Source of the DNA: Oceanospirillaceae bacterium
Lineage (GTDB): Bacteria > Pseudomonadota > Gammaproteobacteria > Pseudomonadales > Oceanobacteraceae
Length of the DNA: 64,000 nt
NCBI GenBank assembly: GCA_002724925.1
Contig: PBQA01000020.1
Coordinates: 1-64,000, forward strand
Reading direction: 5' to 3'
Part shown: positions 34,192 through 43,512 of the stretch, piece after piece
Numbering within the stretch: the stretch's first letter is position 1
Layout: each line of letters starts with the position of its first letter
Position numbers and translations under genes: made by a program
Notes under the pieces: generated by a model
Database searches by the model: none
What the model saw: the letters and a program-made list of their open reading frames with translations, nothing else
Told to the model about the DNA's origin: nothing

Positions 34192-35169
34192 ATGACATTG
34201 CAGGACCATCACGGTCGGCGCTTTAACTATCTGCGCCTGTCGGTGACGGACGTGTGCAATTTCAGCTGCAATTACTGTTTGCCAGACGGCTACCAGTGCA
34301 GCGATAGCACGCCCCCGTTGTCGGTGGACGAGATACGTCGCGTCGTGACCGCTTTTGCCCGCCAGGGCACCCGAAAAATCCGCATTACCGGCGGAGAACC
34401 CTCCGTGCGCCGCGATCTCCCTGAGATCATTCGCACCGTCGCGGCCGTCCCTGGCATCGACGATATCGCACTGACCACCAATGGCTGGAAGTTACCGACC
34501 TTCCTGCCTGACTGGATTGATGCCGGCCTGACACGGCTTAACGTCAGTATCGATAGCCTCGACCCACGACAGTTCAAAGCCATTACGGGTCACGATCGCC
34601 TTCAGGATCTGCTGGATGGGCTGGCGATGGCTCACGAGATGGGGTTCAACGACATCAAAGTAAACGCCGTGCTGATGCGTGGCCACAATGCCGACCAGCT
34701 ACCGCACTTTCTGAACTGGATCCGGACAACGCCGGTGTCACTGCGCTTTATCGAATTGATGCAGACCAGCGACAATCAGGATTTCTTCGAAGAGAACCAT
34801 ATCAGCGGTGACAGCATCAAAGCTCAACTGCTCGATTCTGGCTGGCAGCCCGTACTGAGAAAATCCACAGACGGCCCGGCCCAGGAGTTCTGGCACCCGG
34901 ACTACGCCGGGCGCATCGGATTGATCATGCCCTACAGCAAAGACTTCTGCTCCAGCTGCAACCGCCTCAGGGTGTCAGCGAATGGTCAGCTTCACCTATG
35001 TCTCTTTGGCGACCAAGGCTACGACTTTCGCCACCTGCTCGGCAGCGACGAGCAGATCACCGACGTTATCGCATTCCTTCAGGACAGCCTGAACGAGAAG
35101 AAAGCGACACATGCCTTGCACGACGGTGATACCGGAGTGCGAACGCACTTTGCTGGCATTGGTGGCTAA
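34192..35169 (+). CDS. moaA: GTP 3',8-cyclase (Moco synthesis step 1)
   Basis: MoaA is the radical-SAM enzyme that converts GTP to 3',8-cyclo-GTP, acting with MoaC to form cyclic pyranopterin monophosphate. This copy has 325 residues: N-terminal cluster 'CNFSCNYC' (CxxxCxxC), 'ITGGEPSVRRDL', 'TTNGWKL', 'SIDSLDP', a second cluster in the C-terminal domain 'FCSSCNRLRVSANGQLHLCLFG', and the functional C-terminal Gly-Gly tail. It is the first gene of a six-gene Moco operon behind the leader RNA. The last four codons with the stop are duplicated immediately downstream. Confidence 0.97.
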   Translation: MTLQDHHGRRFNYLRLSVTDVCNFSCNYCLPDGYQCSDSTPPLSVDEIRRVVTAFARQGTRKIRITGGEPSVRRDLPEIIRTVAAVPGIDDIALTTNGWKLPTFLPDWIDAGLTRLNVSIDSLDPRQFKAITGHDRLQDLLDGLAMAHEMGFNDIKVNAVLMRGHNADQLPHFLNWIRTTPVSLRFIELMQTSDNQDFFEENHISGDSIKAQLLDSGWQPVLRKSTDGPAQEFWHPDYAGRIGLIMPYSKDFCSSCNRLRVSANGQLHLCLFGDQGYDFRHLLGSDEQITDVIAFLQDSLNEKKATHALHDGDTGVRTHFAGIGG

Positions 35170-35184
35170 GTTGGTGGCTAAGTT
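35161..35184. repeat. 12-bp tandem duplication across the moaA stop codon
   Basis: GGTGGCTAAGTT occurs twice without a gap (35161-35172 and 35173-35184). The first copy carries the Gly-Gly tail and the stop of moaA; the second repeats them after the gene. Confidence 0.9.
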
Positions 35185-35208
35185 GCCGGTAAATCTGAGG
35201 GCGCATTC

Positions 35209-35790
35209 ATGACGCAGGAAGCAGCCAGCGAGCAGATTACCGCTGTTATCCTCGCAGGTGGAAAGTCAGAGCGAATGGGACGCGACAAAGCGCAACTGAT
35301 TAGGCCTGACGGCCGCTCGCAGCTGTCGTTTACCGCCGATTGCCTGGGAGAAGCTGGCATCGAAGACATTTTAGTCAGTGGTTTAGGTGCAAACGGACTG
35401 AAAAGCATCAAGGATGTTTACCCTGAGAAGGGACCTTTGGCGGGCATTCACTCAGCCCTTGCTCATTGTAAGCCAGGCACTGGCTCCCTGATCGTTGTGC
35501 CGTGCGACATGCCCCTACTGAAGTGCGGTGTGTTCTTACGCCTGCTGAAAAGTAGTCAATCGACGGCATTCGACCAGAGCTTTTTCCCACTGATTATTCG
35601 CAATCTGGAACAAGCAAAAGAAGTTACTGAAAATATTTTATCGAGTGATCAGAATCCTTCAATCCGTTCTTTTCTGAAAAATATGAGATTCGATTTTATA
35701 TCTTCAGAAAATCCAGTCGAACTTAAGAGCTGCAACACACCAGAGTCCTGGAGTGATGCATGCAATCTACTAAATAATTATAGGAATTAA
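35209..35790 (+). CDS. mobA: Molybdenum cofactor guanylyltransferase
   Basis: MobA attaches GMP to molybdopterin to give the MGD cofactor used by DMSO-reductase-family enzymes. The 193 residues have the nucleotide-binding N-terminus 'VILAGGKSERMGRDKAQLIRPDG', 'YPEKGPLAGIHSAL' and the metal-site segment 'VVPCDMPLLK'. The second half is noticeably AT-richer than the first. It abuts moaB with no gap (35790/35791). Confidence 0.92.
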   Translation: MTQEAASEQITAVILAGGKSERMGRDKAQLIRPDGRSQLSFTADCLGEAGIEDILVSGLGANGLKSIKDVYPEKGPLAGIHSALAHCKPGTGSLIVVPCDMPLLKCGVFLRLLKSSQSTAFDQSFFPLIIRNLEQAKEVTENILSSDQNPSIRSFLKNMRFDFISSENPVELKSCNTPESWSDACNLLNNYRN

Positions 35791-36324
35791 ATGATGGTGA
35801 AAATGTTCAACGATGATTTTATACGTCTTAATATTTCTGTACTCACAGTTTCTGATTCAAGAACAGAAGAAAATGATACAAGCGGTGATTTTTTAGTCGA
35901 TTCAATCGAGAGTTCAGGACATAACTCTGTTGAGAAAAAAATCGTTGTCGACAACATTTATAAAATTCGCGAATCGCTTTCCACATGGATCGCCGATGAC
36001 CGGACACAAGTCATTATCGTCACTGGAGGTACAGGCTTCACCGAGCGGGATTCGACACCCGAAGCCGCAGAACCTCTCTTCGATAAAAAGATCGACGGAT
36101 TTGGAGAACTGTTCCGCCAGCTTTCCTACGAAACCATAGGCACCTCGACCATTCAGAGCCGGGCAACAGCAGGTTTAGCCAATGACACTCTGATCTTCTG
36201 CGTACCAGGCTCAACGAATGCTTGCCGTCAGGCCTGGGAACAGATCATCTGCCAGCAACTTGATAGCCGCCACAAGCCGTGCAACTTCGCCATGCGCCTG
36301 AAAAAGGTAACCAATGATGACTGA
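35791..36324 (+). CDS. moaB: Molybdopterin adenylyltransferase-type protein MoaB
   Basis: This 177-residue MogA/MoaB-fold protein adenylylates molybdopterin in many bacteria. It has '[25 protein letters not shown]', the signature '[18 protein letters not shown]' and '[19 protein letters not shown]'. Two ATG codons begin the frame. The 3' end overlaps moaC by 11 bp. Confidence 0.92.
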   Translation: MMVKMFNDDFIRLNISVLTVSDSRTEENDTSGDFLVDSIESSGHNSVEKKIVVDNIYKIRESLSTWIADDRTQVIIVTGGTGFTERDSTPEAAEPLFDKKIDGFGELFRQLSYETIGTSTIQSRATAGLANDTLIFCVPGSTNACRQAWEQIICQQLDSRHKPCNFAMRLKKVTNDD

Positions 36325-36793
36325 GTTCTCCCACGTCAATGCCCGCGGAGAGGCCTCTATGGTCGATGTATCGGGCAAAGAGCCCACAGTTCGCGAAGCC
36401 AGGGCAGAGGGCTACATCACGATGCAGCCTGCCACCTTGCAGGCCATCGTCGAGGGCAACCACCACAAAGGGGACGTGTTTGGCGTAGCGCGTATCGCAG
36501 GCATTCAAGCAGCAAAGCAGACCAGTCAGCTTATCCCGTTATGCCACCCATTGATGCTGAGCAAAGTGGCTGTGGATTTTGACGTAGAGCCAGATAACTC
36601 GCGGATACGGGTCCATAGTCTTTGCCGGCTAAACGGGCAAACAGGCGTCGAGATGGAAGCACTCACTGCGGTTTCAGTTGCAACATTGACCCTGTTTGAT
36701 ATGTGCAAAGCCGTCGATCCTGAGATGATCATCGAAGGCATAAAAGTACTTGAAAAATCAGGCGGAAAGACTGGACACTGGGAGAGAACTTGA
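36314..36793 (+). CDS. moaC: Cyclic pyranopterin monophosphate synthase
   Basis: MoaC rearranges 3',8-cyclo-GTP to cPMP. The 159 residues include '[18 protein letters not shown]', '[29 protein letters not shown]' (catalytic region), '[28 protein letters not shown]' and '[11 protein letters not shown]'. It overlaps moaB upstream and moaD downstream (ATGA), so it is translationally coupled. Confidence 0.97.
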   Translation: MMTEFSHVNARGEASMVDVSGKEPTVREARAEGYITMQPATLQAIVEGNHHKGDVFGVARIAGIQAAKQTSQLIPLCHPLMLSKVAVDFDVEPDNSRIRVHSLCRLNGQTGVEMEALTAVSVATLTLFDMCKAVDPEMIIEGIKVLEKSGGKTGHWERT

Positions 36794-37041
36794 TGATTCG
36801 TGTTTATTTTTTTGCAAAAATAAAAGAACAACTTTCCCTTGATTTTTTCGATCTTGATATAAAAACACCCTGCACCGTTTTCGATATAAGAAAATCATTG
36901 ATTTCTGAATTTAATACTTATGAAAAACTTTTCAGTATCGACTATGCAATATGCGCAGTAAATCAGGAATTATCGGATGAAAAAAAATGTGTAGAAAGTA
37001 ATGATGAAGTTGCTTTTTTTCCTCCGGTAACAGGAGGCTAG
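36793..37041 (+). CDS. moaD: Molybdopterin synthase small subunit MoaD
   Basis: MoaD is the ubiquitin-like sulfur carrier of molybdopterin synthase; its C-terminal Gly-Gly is thiocarboxylated. The protein has 82 residues from the ATG 36793, which overlaps the moaC stop; a TTG one codon earlier is less likely. It ends 'VAFFPPVTGG', the diagnostic tail. It is AT-rich compared with moaC. Confidence 0.95.
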   Translation: MIRVYFFAKIKEQLSLDFFDLDIKTPCTVFDIRKSLISEFNTYEKLFSIDYAICAVNQELSDEKKCVESNDEVAFFPPVTGG

Positions 37042-37042
37042 A

Positions 37043-37528
37043 ATGAGCAACAAGACAACTACTGAAAACATTAAAATATCTGTTCAGAAAAGTGATTTTT
37101 CGATAGAAAAAGAAAATCTTTTTTTGAGCAAACAAGCACCTGAAACCGGGGCTGTCGTCACCTTTACCGGACGGGTTCGCGAGTTCAGCGAGCAACCTGA
37201 TGTCACCGGGCTCTTTTTAGAGCACTACCCCGGTATGACAGAGAAATCATTAAAACGCATCATAGAACAAGCGCAACAGCGCTGGGACATTCAACGTATC
37301 AGTGTCATCCACCGAATCGGCTCACTGGCCGTTGAAGATCAGATTGTGTTTGTTGGTGTCAGCAGTGCGCACAGAGAAGCTGCTTTCGAAGCTGCCCGCT
37401 ACATCATGGATTACCTGAAGACTGAAGCGCCTTTCTGGAAAAAGGAAATCACCAGGTCGGGTGAGCACTGGGTTGAGGCAAGAGAAAAGGATCAGGCAGC
37501 CCGGGCGCGCTGGAGCACCCCGGACTGA
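37043..37528 (+). CDS. moaE: Molybdopterin synthase catalytic subunit MoaE
   Basis: MoaE transfers sulfur from MoaD to cPMP to make molybdopterin. The 161 residues carry 'GAVVTFTGRVREFSEQPDVTGLFLEHYPGMTEKSL', 'VIHRIGSLAVEDQIVFVGVSSAHREAAFEAARYIMDYLKTEAPFWKKE' and 'GEHWVEARE', with the catalytic lysines. The N-terminal ~35 residues are longer and more divergent than usual. It is the last gene of the operon, 2 bp after moaD. Confidence 0.95.
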   Translation: MSNKTTTENIKISVQKSDFSIEKENLFLSKQAPETGAVVTFTGRVREFSEQPDVTGLFLEHYPGMTEKSLKRIIEQAQQRWDIQRISVIHRIGSLAVEDQIVFVGVSSAHREAAFEAARYIMDYLKTEAPFWKKEITRSGEHWVEAREKDQAARARWSTPD

Positions 37529-37553
37529 GAGAAAGCTATCAAAGCCGTTGGCG

Positions 37554-38669
37554 TTAGTCCTGCAGGCGCAGGTTGCGCGTCGCACCTTCTAATCTGTCGG
37601 CGTTGGTTTCATTGCCCAGTTTAATCATCAGGCGCAGATCGTTCGGCGAGTCAGCATGGGCGATCGCGTCTTCATAGGTAATCTCACTCTGCTCGTAGAG
37701 AGCGTACAGCGCCTGGTCAAAGGTCTGCATACCCAGTTCTGTCGAGCGCGCCATCAGGCTCTTCAGCTCGTGTACATCGCCTTTACGGATCAGGTCTGAC
37801 ACCAGAGGTGTATTCAGTAAGACCTCGACAACAGCACGACGACCACGACCATCAGGCGTCGGAATTAACTGCTGCGCCACGATCGCTTTCAGGTTCAGAG
37901 AAAGATCCATCCAGATCTGCGAGTGCCGCTCTGGGGGGAAAAAGTGAATGATGCGATCAAGCGCCTGGTTAGCGTTGTTACTGTGCAGAGTGGCAAGGCA
38001 CAGGTGACCTGTTTCTGCGAAGGTAATCGCATGCTCCATGGTCTCAGCAGAGCGTACCTCACCAATCATGATTACGTCCGGTGCCTGACGCAGGCAGTTC
38101 TTCAGCGCAATCTCATAGCTGTCAGTATCGAGGCCAACTTCACGCTGAGTGACGATGCAGGTTTCATGTTGATGGATAAATTCGATCGGGTCTTCGATGC
38201 TGAGTATATGCCCCTTACTGTTGCGGTTACGGTAGCCGATCATCGAGGCCAATGACGTCGATTTACCCGCACCTGTTGCACCCACAAACAGCACCAGACC
38301 TCGCTTAGCAAGCGATAGCTCTTTGATCACTTCAGGCAGGCCGAGCTGATCAATATTCGGGATTCGGGTTTCAATCCGTCGTAGCACCATCCCCGCGACA
38401 TTACGCTGGAAGAAGGCACTCGCACGAAAACGACCAATACCCGTGGCATTGATCGCAAAGTTCAGTTCTTTGCGCTCTTCGAACTCAGCCTGCTGGCGGT
38501 CGTTCATCAGTCCGTAGACGATTTCTTTTGCCTGCTCAGCACTAAGAACCGTTTTATTGAGAGGTACCAGCTTGCCATGGACCTTCATCGAAGGCGGAAC
38601 GCCCGCCGTAATGAAGAGATCGGATGCGGTCTTTTCAACCATTAACCGCAGAAACTTATCCATTGACAC
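37554..38669 (-). CDS. pilU: Type IV pilus retraction ATPase PilU
   Basis: PilU assists PilT in retracting type IV pili for twitching motility. The 371-residue hexameric ATPase has N-terminal 'LRLMVEKTASDLFITAGVPPSMKVHGKL', Walker A 'VGATGAGKSTS', the Asp-box 'SIEDPIEFIHQHETCIVTQREVG', Walker B region 'ALRQAPDVIMIGEVRSAETME'-like and 'FAETGHLCLATLHSNNANQALDRIIHFFP'. It follows pilT by 11 bp, the usual order. Confidence 0.95.
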   Translation of the reverse strand: MSMDKFLRLMVEKTASDLFITAGVPPSMKVHGKLVPLNKTVLSAEQAKEIVYGLMNDRQQAEFEERKELNFAINATGIGRFRASAFFQRNVAGMVLRRIETRIPNIDQLGLPEVIKELSLAKRGLVLFVGATGAGKSTSLASMIGYRNRNSKGHILSIEDPIEFIHQHETCIVTQREVGLDTDSYEIALKNCLRQAPDVIMIGEVRSAETMEHAITFAETGHLCLATLHSNNANQALDRIIHFFPPERHSQIWMDLSLNLKAIVAQQLIPTPDGRGRRAVVEVLLNTPLVSDLIRKGDVHELKSLMARSTELGMQTFDQALYALYEQSEITYEDAIAHADSPNDLRLMIKLGNETNADRLEGATRNLRLQD

Positions 38670-38680
38670 AATCAGCTACC

Positions 38681-39715
38681 TCAGAAGTTTTCTGGCATTT
38701 TGGCCTTTTCACGGGCGATTTCACGACTGATCAGCCCCTTGCTGACCAGACTCTGCAGGCATTGATCCATGGTCTGCATCCCGTGCGCTGCCCCAGTCTG
38801 AATGGCCGAGTACATTTGCGCAACCTTGTCTTCACGAATCAGGTTACGGATCGCCGCCGTGCCAACCATAATCTCATGGGCTGCAATACGGCCGCCACCG
38901 TTCTTTTTCAGCAGCGCCTGAGACACAACGCCCTGCAACGATTCTGACAACATTGAGCGCACCATGGATTTTTCTTCCGCCGGGAATACATCGACAATAC
39001 GGTCAATGGTTTTCGCCGCGGAGCTGGTGTGCAGGGTACCAAATACAACGTGGCCGGTTTCTGCCGCCGTCAATGCCAGACGGATAGTCTCAAGGTCACG
39101 CAATTCACCAACGAGAATAACGTCAGGGTCTTCACGAAGTGCTGAGCGCAATGCCTCGTTGAAGCCCAACGTATCACGGTGCACTTCACGCTGGTTGATC
39201 AGACTCTTCTTTGACTCATGCACGAATTCAATCGGATCTTCAACGGTGAGGATATGGTCAAACTTAGTCTCATTGATGTAATCAACCATCGCCGCTAGGG
39301 TCGTTGATTTACCTGAACCGGTCGGGCCGGTCACTAATACGATGCCACGGCTGATCATAGAGAGGTCTTTGAACACCTGCCCCATTCCCAGCTGATCCAT
39401 GGTCACGACTTTTGATGGAATGGTACGGAATACCGCACCCGCACCACGGTTATGGTTAAAGGCATTCACACGGAAGCGGGCAACACCGGGGACTTCAAAC
39501 GAGAAGTCTGTTTCCAGAAACTCTTCGAAGTCCTTACGCTGCTTGTCGTTCATGATGTCGTAAACAAGGGCGTGAACTTCTTTGTGACTTAACGCAGGAA
39601 GATTAATTCGGCGTACATCGCCATCGACACGGATCATAGGTGGCATATCTGCCGATAAGTGGAGGTCAGAGGCCCCCTGCTTCGCGCTAAAGGCCAATAA
39701 CTCGGTAATATCCAT
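38681..39715 (-). CDS. pilT: Type IV pilus retraction ATPase PilT
   Basis: PilT powers pilus retraction. I start it at the ATG 39713-39715 ('MDITELLAFSAKQGASDLHLS'), with GAGAGG 6-7 bp upstream, giving 344 residues as in the family; the frame continues upstream without family similarity. It has Walker A G130-PTGSGKST, 'TVEDPIEFVHESKKSLINQREV', 'ALREDPDVILVGELRDLETIRLALTAAETGHVVFGTLHTSSAAKTIDRIVDVFP' and the terminal 'LVSKGLISREIA'. It is divergent from yggS, as in Pseudomonas. Confidence 0.96.
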   Translation of the reverse strand: MDITELLAFSAKQGASDLHLSADMPPMIRVDGDVRRINLPALSHKEVHALVYDIMNDKQRKDFEEFLETDFSFEVPGVARFRVNAFNHNRGAGAVFRTIPSKVVTMDQLGMGQVFKDLSMISRGIVLVTGPTGSGKSTTLAAMVDYINETKFDHILTVEDPIEFVHESKKSLINQREVHRDTLGFNEALRSALREDPDVILVGELRDLETIRLALTAAETGHVVFGTLHTSSAAKTIDRIVDVFPAEEKSMVRSMLSESLQGVVSQALLKKNGGGRIAAHEIMVGTAAIRNLIREDKVAQMYSAIQTGAAHGMQTMDQCLQSLVSKGLISREIAREKAKMPENF

Positions 39716-39918
39716 GTGATCCTCTCTATGATCTTGGGCCAGATGCGCCAGCTCAGCCAGACAGCCCGATAAATGCCAAAATAGTAGTGATGCAACCAGC
39801 CGGATGAAGCGGTCAATCCCTCGACTGGTGTATGATGTAATGTAATCGCTGTTGAACAAATTTCTATGAACAGCGTCACTACACAACAATCAAGTTAATC
39901 CTAAACCAAGCAAGCGTA

Positions 39919-40620
39919 ATGTCTACTGTAGAACAGAACTATCAACGGGTTCGCGAGCGTATCAGCGCTGCCTGTAAAAATGCGTCGCGCCAACCAGACA
40001 GCGTGCGCCTTCTGGCGGTCAGTAAAACAAAACCCGCCAGTATGGTACGAGCATGTTACGAGCAGGGGCAAAGAGCGTTCGGTGAAAACTACCTGCAGGA
40101 TGGGCTGGATAAAATTGACGCTCTGGCGGAGCTGACCGACATCGAGTGGCATTTTATTGGGCCGCTGCAGTCAAACAAAACCCGCCCCGTGGCTGAGCAC
40201 TTTCAATGGCTGGAAACGCTGGACCGTGAAAAGATCGCTCGTCGCCTGAACGAGCAACGCCCGGACAACCTGCCACCGCTGAACGTACTGATACAGGTGA
40301 ACATCAGCGACGAAGACCAGAAAAGTGGTATCGCCACAGAAAGCGTCACCAGTTTTGCGCAGACTCTCCTATCCTTGCCTAGACTGAAAGTTCGGGGATT
40401 GATGTGTATCCCGGAAGCGACCAGCGACGAGGAACGACTGCGTAACCAGTTCCAGAAAATGCAGTCGCTATGGCAGGAATTAAAGGAGTTATGCCCGGAC
40501 GCAGACACGTTGTCGATGGGCATGTCGTCCGACCTCGAACTCGCAGTTGCCTGTGGTTCAACGGAAGTTCGTATCGGTACAGACATATTCGGAGCGCGGA
40601 ATATCCCGGGCGCTCAGTGA
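39919..40620 (+). CDS. yggS: YggS/PLPBP family pyridoxal-phosphate homeostasis protein
   Basis: This 233-residue PLP-binding TIM-barrel protein without known enzyme activity buffers PLP and affects amino-acid metabolism. The PLP-lysine lies in 'VRLLAVSKTKPASMV'. Other motifs are 'FGENYLQDGLDKI', 'IEWHFIGPLQSNKTR', 'LIQVNISDEDQKSGI', 'LRVRGLMCIPE'-type and 'LSMGMSSDLELAVACGSTEVRIGTDIFGAR'. It is followed by proC, a widespread pairing. Confidence 0.95.
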   Translation: MSTVEQNYQRVRERISAACKNASRQPDSVRLLAVSKTKPASMVRACYEQGQRAFGENYLQDGLDKIDALAELTDIEWHFIGPLQSNKTRPVAEHFQWLETLDREKIARRLNEQRPDNLPPLNVLIQVNISDEDQKSGIATESVTSFAQTLLSLPRLKVRGLMCIPEATSDEERLRNQFQKMQSLWQELKELCPDADTLSMGMSSDLELAVACGSTEVRIGTDIFGARNIPGAQ

Positions 40621-40645
40621 AGGTATTCAGAAGCAGGAATCAACA

Positions 40646-41467
40646 ATGACACAGATAGCATTCATCGGCGGTGGCAATATGGCTACCAGCATCATCGGCG
40701 GCCTGATCAGAGAGGACGCGGTCAGCCCGGATCTGATTCACGTCAGCGACCCGGGCGCAGAACAGCGTGAACGCCTGACCCAGGATTTCGGCATTGTGAC
40801 GCATGAGTCCAACCTCGATGCTATCGCAACAGCTAACGTCGTCATCCTTGCGGTTAAGCCACAGATGATGAAAGCCGTGCTGGAGCCATTGCAGGCAACA
40901 CTCAACGCACGTCAACCACTGCTGATTTCTGTTGCTGCCGGTATCAGTCTGCCAACACTCAAAGACTGGAGCGGCTGCAGAGCTGTGGTACGCGCCATGC
41001 CGAATACGCCGGCACTGACAGGTTTTGGAGCGACAGGGCTATTCGCCAGCGACGAAGTCACACTGGAACAGCGCAACCTCACTGACACACTGCTCGGTGC
41101 TACGGGTCTGGCCATGTGGGTACAGACTGAAGCTGAGATTGATGCTGTTACCGCGCTTTCCGGCAGTGGCCCGGCTTACTATTTCCTATTGATGGAATCT
41201 ATGATCGACGCCGGTATCAAACTTGGACTCAGTGAAGAAACCGCCCGTCGCCTGACGCTACAGACAGCCCTGGGCGCAGGCAAAATGGCCAGCAGTTCAG
41301 ATGTCGCCCCTGATGAATTGCGCCGCCGCGTGACATCTCCCGGAGGCACTACAGAGCAGGCAATCGCGACGTTCGAAGGCGCACACCTGCGCGATATCGT
41401 GAAGGCTGCCATGGATGCCGCAGCGCGCAGAGCTGCTGAACTCAGCGACGAACTCGGCAATGGCTGA
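40646..41467 (+). CDS. proC: Pyrroline-5-carboxylate reductase
   Basis: ProC catalyses the last step of proline synthesis (P5C to proline with NAD(P)H). The protein has 273 residues from the ATG 40646 ('MTQIAFIGGGNMATSIIGGL'); the frame extends 33 codons further upstream into yggS without similarity. It has the Rossmann glycine motif near residue 8, 'VILAVKPQMM', 'VRAMPNTPALTGFGATGLFA', 'ALSGSGPAYYFLLMESMIDAGIKLGLS' and 'VTSPGGTTEQAI'. Confidence 0.96.
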   Translation: MTQIAFIGGGNMATSIIGGLIREDAVSPDLIHVSDPGAEQRERLTQDFGIVTHESNLDAIATANVVILAVKPQMMKAVLEPLQATLNARQPLLISVAAGISLPTLKDWSGCRAVVRAMPNTPALTGFGATGLFASDEVTLEQRNLTDTLLGATGLAMWVQTEAEIDAVTALSGSGPAYYFLLMESMIDAGIKLGLSEETARRLTLQTALGAGKMASSSDVAPDELRRRVTSPGGTTEQAIATFEGAHLRDIVKAAMDAAARRAAELSDELGNG

Positions 41468-41591
41468 ATCTTGACGACAGGGGGTGAAATTTTCTCAGGC
41501 GCCCCCATTTGAAGTTCGATAAAGTAAACATTTGAGACAACAAGATTGCACCGCGCGGCTCTGAGGCCGCTCACTTACAACGGGAGTATCC

Positions 41592-42188
41592 ATGGGTTCA
41601 CCACTCACACAAGCAGGTCTGCTGCTCGTCAACGCCATTGGCAGCCTGGTTTTACTGATTGTTATGCTGCGCTTCCTGCTGCAGCTTGTCCGGGCTGATT
41701 TTTATAACCCGCTGTCGCAAATGATTGTGAAGTTTACCAATCCACTGCTTATTCCATTGCGCCGTGTGATTCCTGGGTTTGGCGGCCTCGATATGGCATC
41801 ACTGGTGCTGACTCTGGCGATTCAATATGTGATCATGGCGCTGATTCTGATGCTTGCGGGATACGGAACCGGAATGCCATTCGTTGCCATGATTGGCTGG
41901 GCTGCTGTGGGCATCATCAAACTTCTGATCAGTATTTACTTCTGGGGCATGCTGATTATGGTCATTGCCTCTTGGGTGGCCCCAGGGTCTTACAACCCCG
42001 CACTGATATTGATCAACCAACTGCTGGAACCGGTCATTCGCCCGGTACGCAAGATCATGCCAGACATGGGCGGACTGGATCTGTCGCCGCTGGTCGTGAT
42101 TCTTGGTATTCAGCTGGCAGAGATCCTGATTCTGTATCCTCTCAAACAAGTTCTGCAGGTGCCGTCAGGCCTGATTATGGGCCTGTAA
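41592..42188 (+). CDS. yggT: YggT family integral membrane protein
   Basis: The 198 residues contain two YggT repeats, each with two membrane helices: 'LVNAIGSLVLLIVMLRFLLQLVRADFYNPLSQMIVKFTNPLLIPLRRVIPG' and 'LISIYFWGMLIMVIASWVAPGSYNPALILINQLLEPVIRPVRKIMP'. The family is linked to osmotic tolerance and membrane protein biogenesis in some bacteria. It is downstream of proC, as in Pseudomonas. Confidence 0.93.
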   Translation: MGSPLTQAGLLLVNAIGSLVLLIVMLRFLLQLVRADFYNPLSQMIVKFTNPLLIPLRRVIPGFGGLDMASLVLTLAIQYVIMALILMLAGYGTGMPFVAMIGWAAVGIIKLLISIYFWGMLIMVIASWVAPGSYNPALILINQLLEPVIRPVRKIMPDMGGLDLSPLVVILGIQLAEILILYPLKQVLQVPSGLIMGL

Positions 42189-42203
42189 GATATTGCCCTG
42201 CCC

Positions 42204-42228
42204 GCGGCAGCAGCACTTCTGCTGCCGC
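42204..42228. terminator. Hairpin downstream of yggT
   Basis: GCGGCAGCAG (42204-42213) pairs perfectly with CTGCTGCCGC (42219-42228) around CACTT. No T-run follows, so it may be a weak or rho-assisted terminator before metX. Confidence 0.5.
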
Positions 42229-42354
42229 CAGCCTGATGTATAAATAACCAACCGTGCACCAATACTCTCCGCAACGGGCACAGCCAGTGCCAAGCCAGCT
42301 CTAAGCCTGATAAACTTGAAACATTACTAGCTTGCAAATGGATACCTGTCTCCG

Positions 42355-43512
42355 ATGCCGGACGTTATTCCAGAAAACTCGGTCGGACTCGTCACCCCCA
42401 GGGTTCAGCACTTCGATACACCCCTGACGTTGCGCAGCGGACGAGTGTTAGAACAATACGACCTGATCTACGAGACCTATGGTGAACTCAATGCTGACCG
42501 CTCTAATGCTGTTCTGATCTGTCACGCACTGAGTGGCGATCATCATGCTGCGGGCTATCACAGCATGGAAGACAAAAAGCCCGGTTGGTGGGATACCTGT
42601 ATCGGCCCCGGCAAACCCATCGACACCAATAAGTTCTTTGTCGTCTCGCTGAACAACTTAGGTGGCTGCTCAGGATCGACGGGCCCGGTCAGTATCAACC
42701 CAGAAACAGGCAAAGCCTACGGCCCCGACTTTCCTATCATGGCTGTACGCGACTGGGTAAATAGTCAGGCTCGCCTTGCAGATGTTCTTGGTATTGATGT
42801 CTGGGCCGCTGTGGTCGGTGGGTCTCTCGGTGGGATGCAGGTTCTGCGTTGGTCTATTCAGTTTCCTGAGCGCCTGAAGCACGCCGTTGTTATTGCTTCT
42901 GCCCCCAAGCTTTCGGCGCAGAATATCGCGTTTAATGAAGTCGCCCGACAGGCCATCGCCAAAGACCCTGATTTTCATGACGGCTGGTATCAGGAGAAAG
43001 GGACCCTGCCCAAAGCAGGCCTGATGCAAGCGCGGATGTTAGGGCACCTGACGTATCTTTCGGACGATGCCATGCGGCAGAAGTTTGGCCGTGAATTACG
43101 TGAGGGCAAACTGAACTTCAGTTTCGCACCTGAGTTTCAGGTCGAAAGTTACCTGCACTATCAGGGCGAGAAATTCAGTACTCGTTTCGACGCTAACACC
43201 TACATGCTGATGACCAAAGCACTGGACTATTTTGATCCTGCACGCGATCACGACAATGACCTGCGCAAGTGCCTGAGTCAGGCAAAGTGCCGCTTTCTGG
43301 TCGTGTCGTTCACGACTGACTGGCGCTTTGCTCCAGCGCGCTCAGAAGAGATCGTTAACGCACTGATTCACGCCGATAAAGACGTCAGCTACGCCTGTAT
43401 CGAGTCTGACAACGGCCACGATGCGTTCCTTCTCCCTATCCCACGCTATCTGGATATATTCCATGCTTATATGGACGGCGTCGCAACACGTAGCTTCGGA
43501 GGTCTGGCATGA
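42355..43512 (+). CDS. metX: Homoserine O-acyltransferase (MetX family)
   Basis: This enzyme acylates homoserine at the start of methionine synthesis. MetX proteins of this bacterial group may use succinyl-CoA (MetXS) rather than acetyl-CoA; the sequence alone does not settle this. The 385-residue alpha/beta hydrolase has '[12 protein letters not shown]', '[12 protein letters not shown]', the nucleophile Ser in '[15 protein letters not shown]', the Asp in '[12 protein letters not shown]' and the His in 'NGHDAFL'. The stop overlaps the metW start (ATGA), the standard gene pair. Confidence 0.95.
   Translation: MPDVIPENSVGLVTPRVQHFDTPLTLRSGRVLEQYDLIYETYGELNADRSNAVLICHALSGDHHAAGYHSMEDKKPGWWDTCIGPGKPIDTNKFFVVSLNNLGGCSGSTGPVSINPETGKAYGPDFPIMAVRDWVNSQARLADVLGIDVWAAVVGGSLGGMQVLRWSIQFPERLKHAVVIASAPKLSAQNIAFNEVARQAIAKDPDFHDGWYQEKGTLPKAGLMQARMLGHLTYLSDDAMRQKFGRELREGKLNFSFAPEFQVESYLHYQGEKFSTRFDANTYMLMTKALDYFDPARDHDNDLRKCLSQAKCRFLVVSFTTDWRFAPARSEEIVNALIHADKDVSYACIESDNGHDAFLLPIPRYLDIFHAYMDGVATRSFGGLA

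Noticed and set aside
33717-34193. 158-codon leftward ORF overlapping the moaA leader
   Set aside because: It runs antisense through the structured leader and into the DUF6916 5' end, with no coding character; the Moco RNA explains the conservation-like features better.
39716-39889. 58-residue N-terminal extension of pilT
   Set aside because: The internal ATG at 39715 has a good ribosome-binding site and matches the family start. The extension has no PilT similarity and lies in the divergent promoter region.
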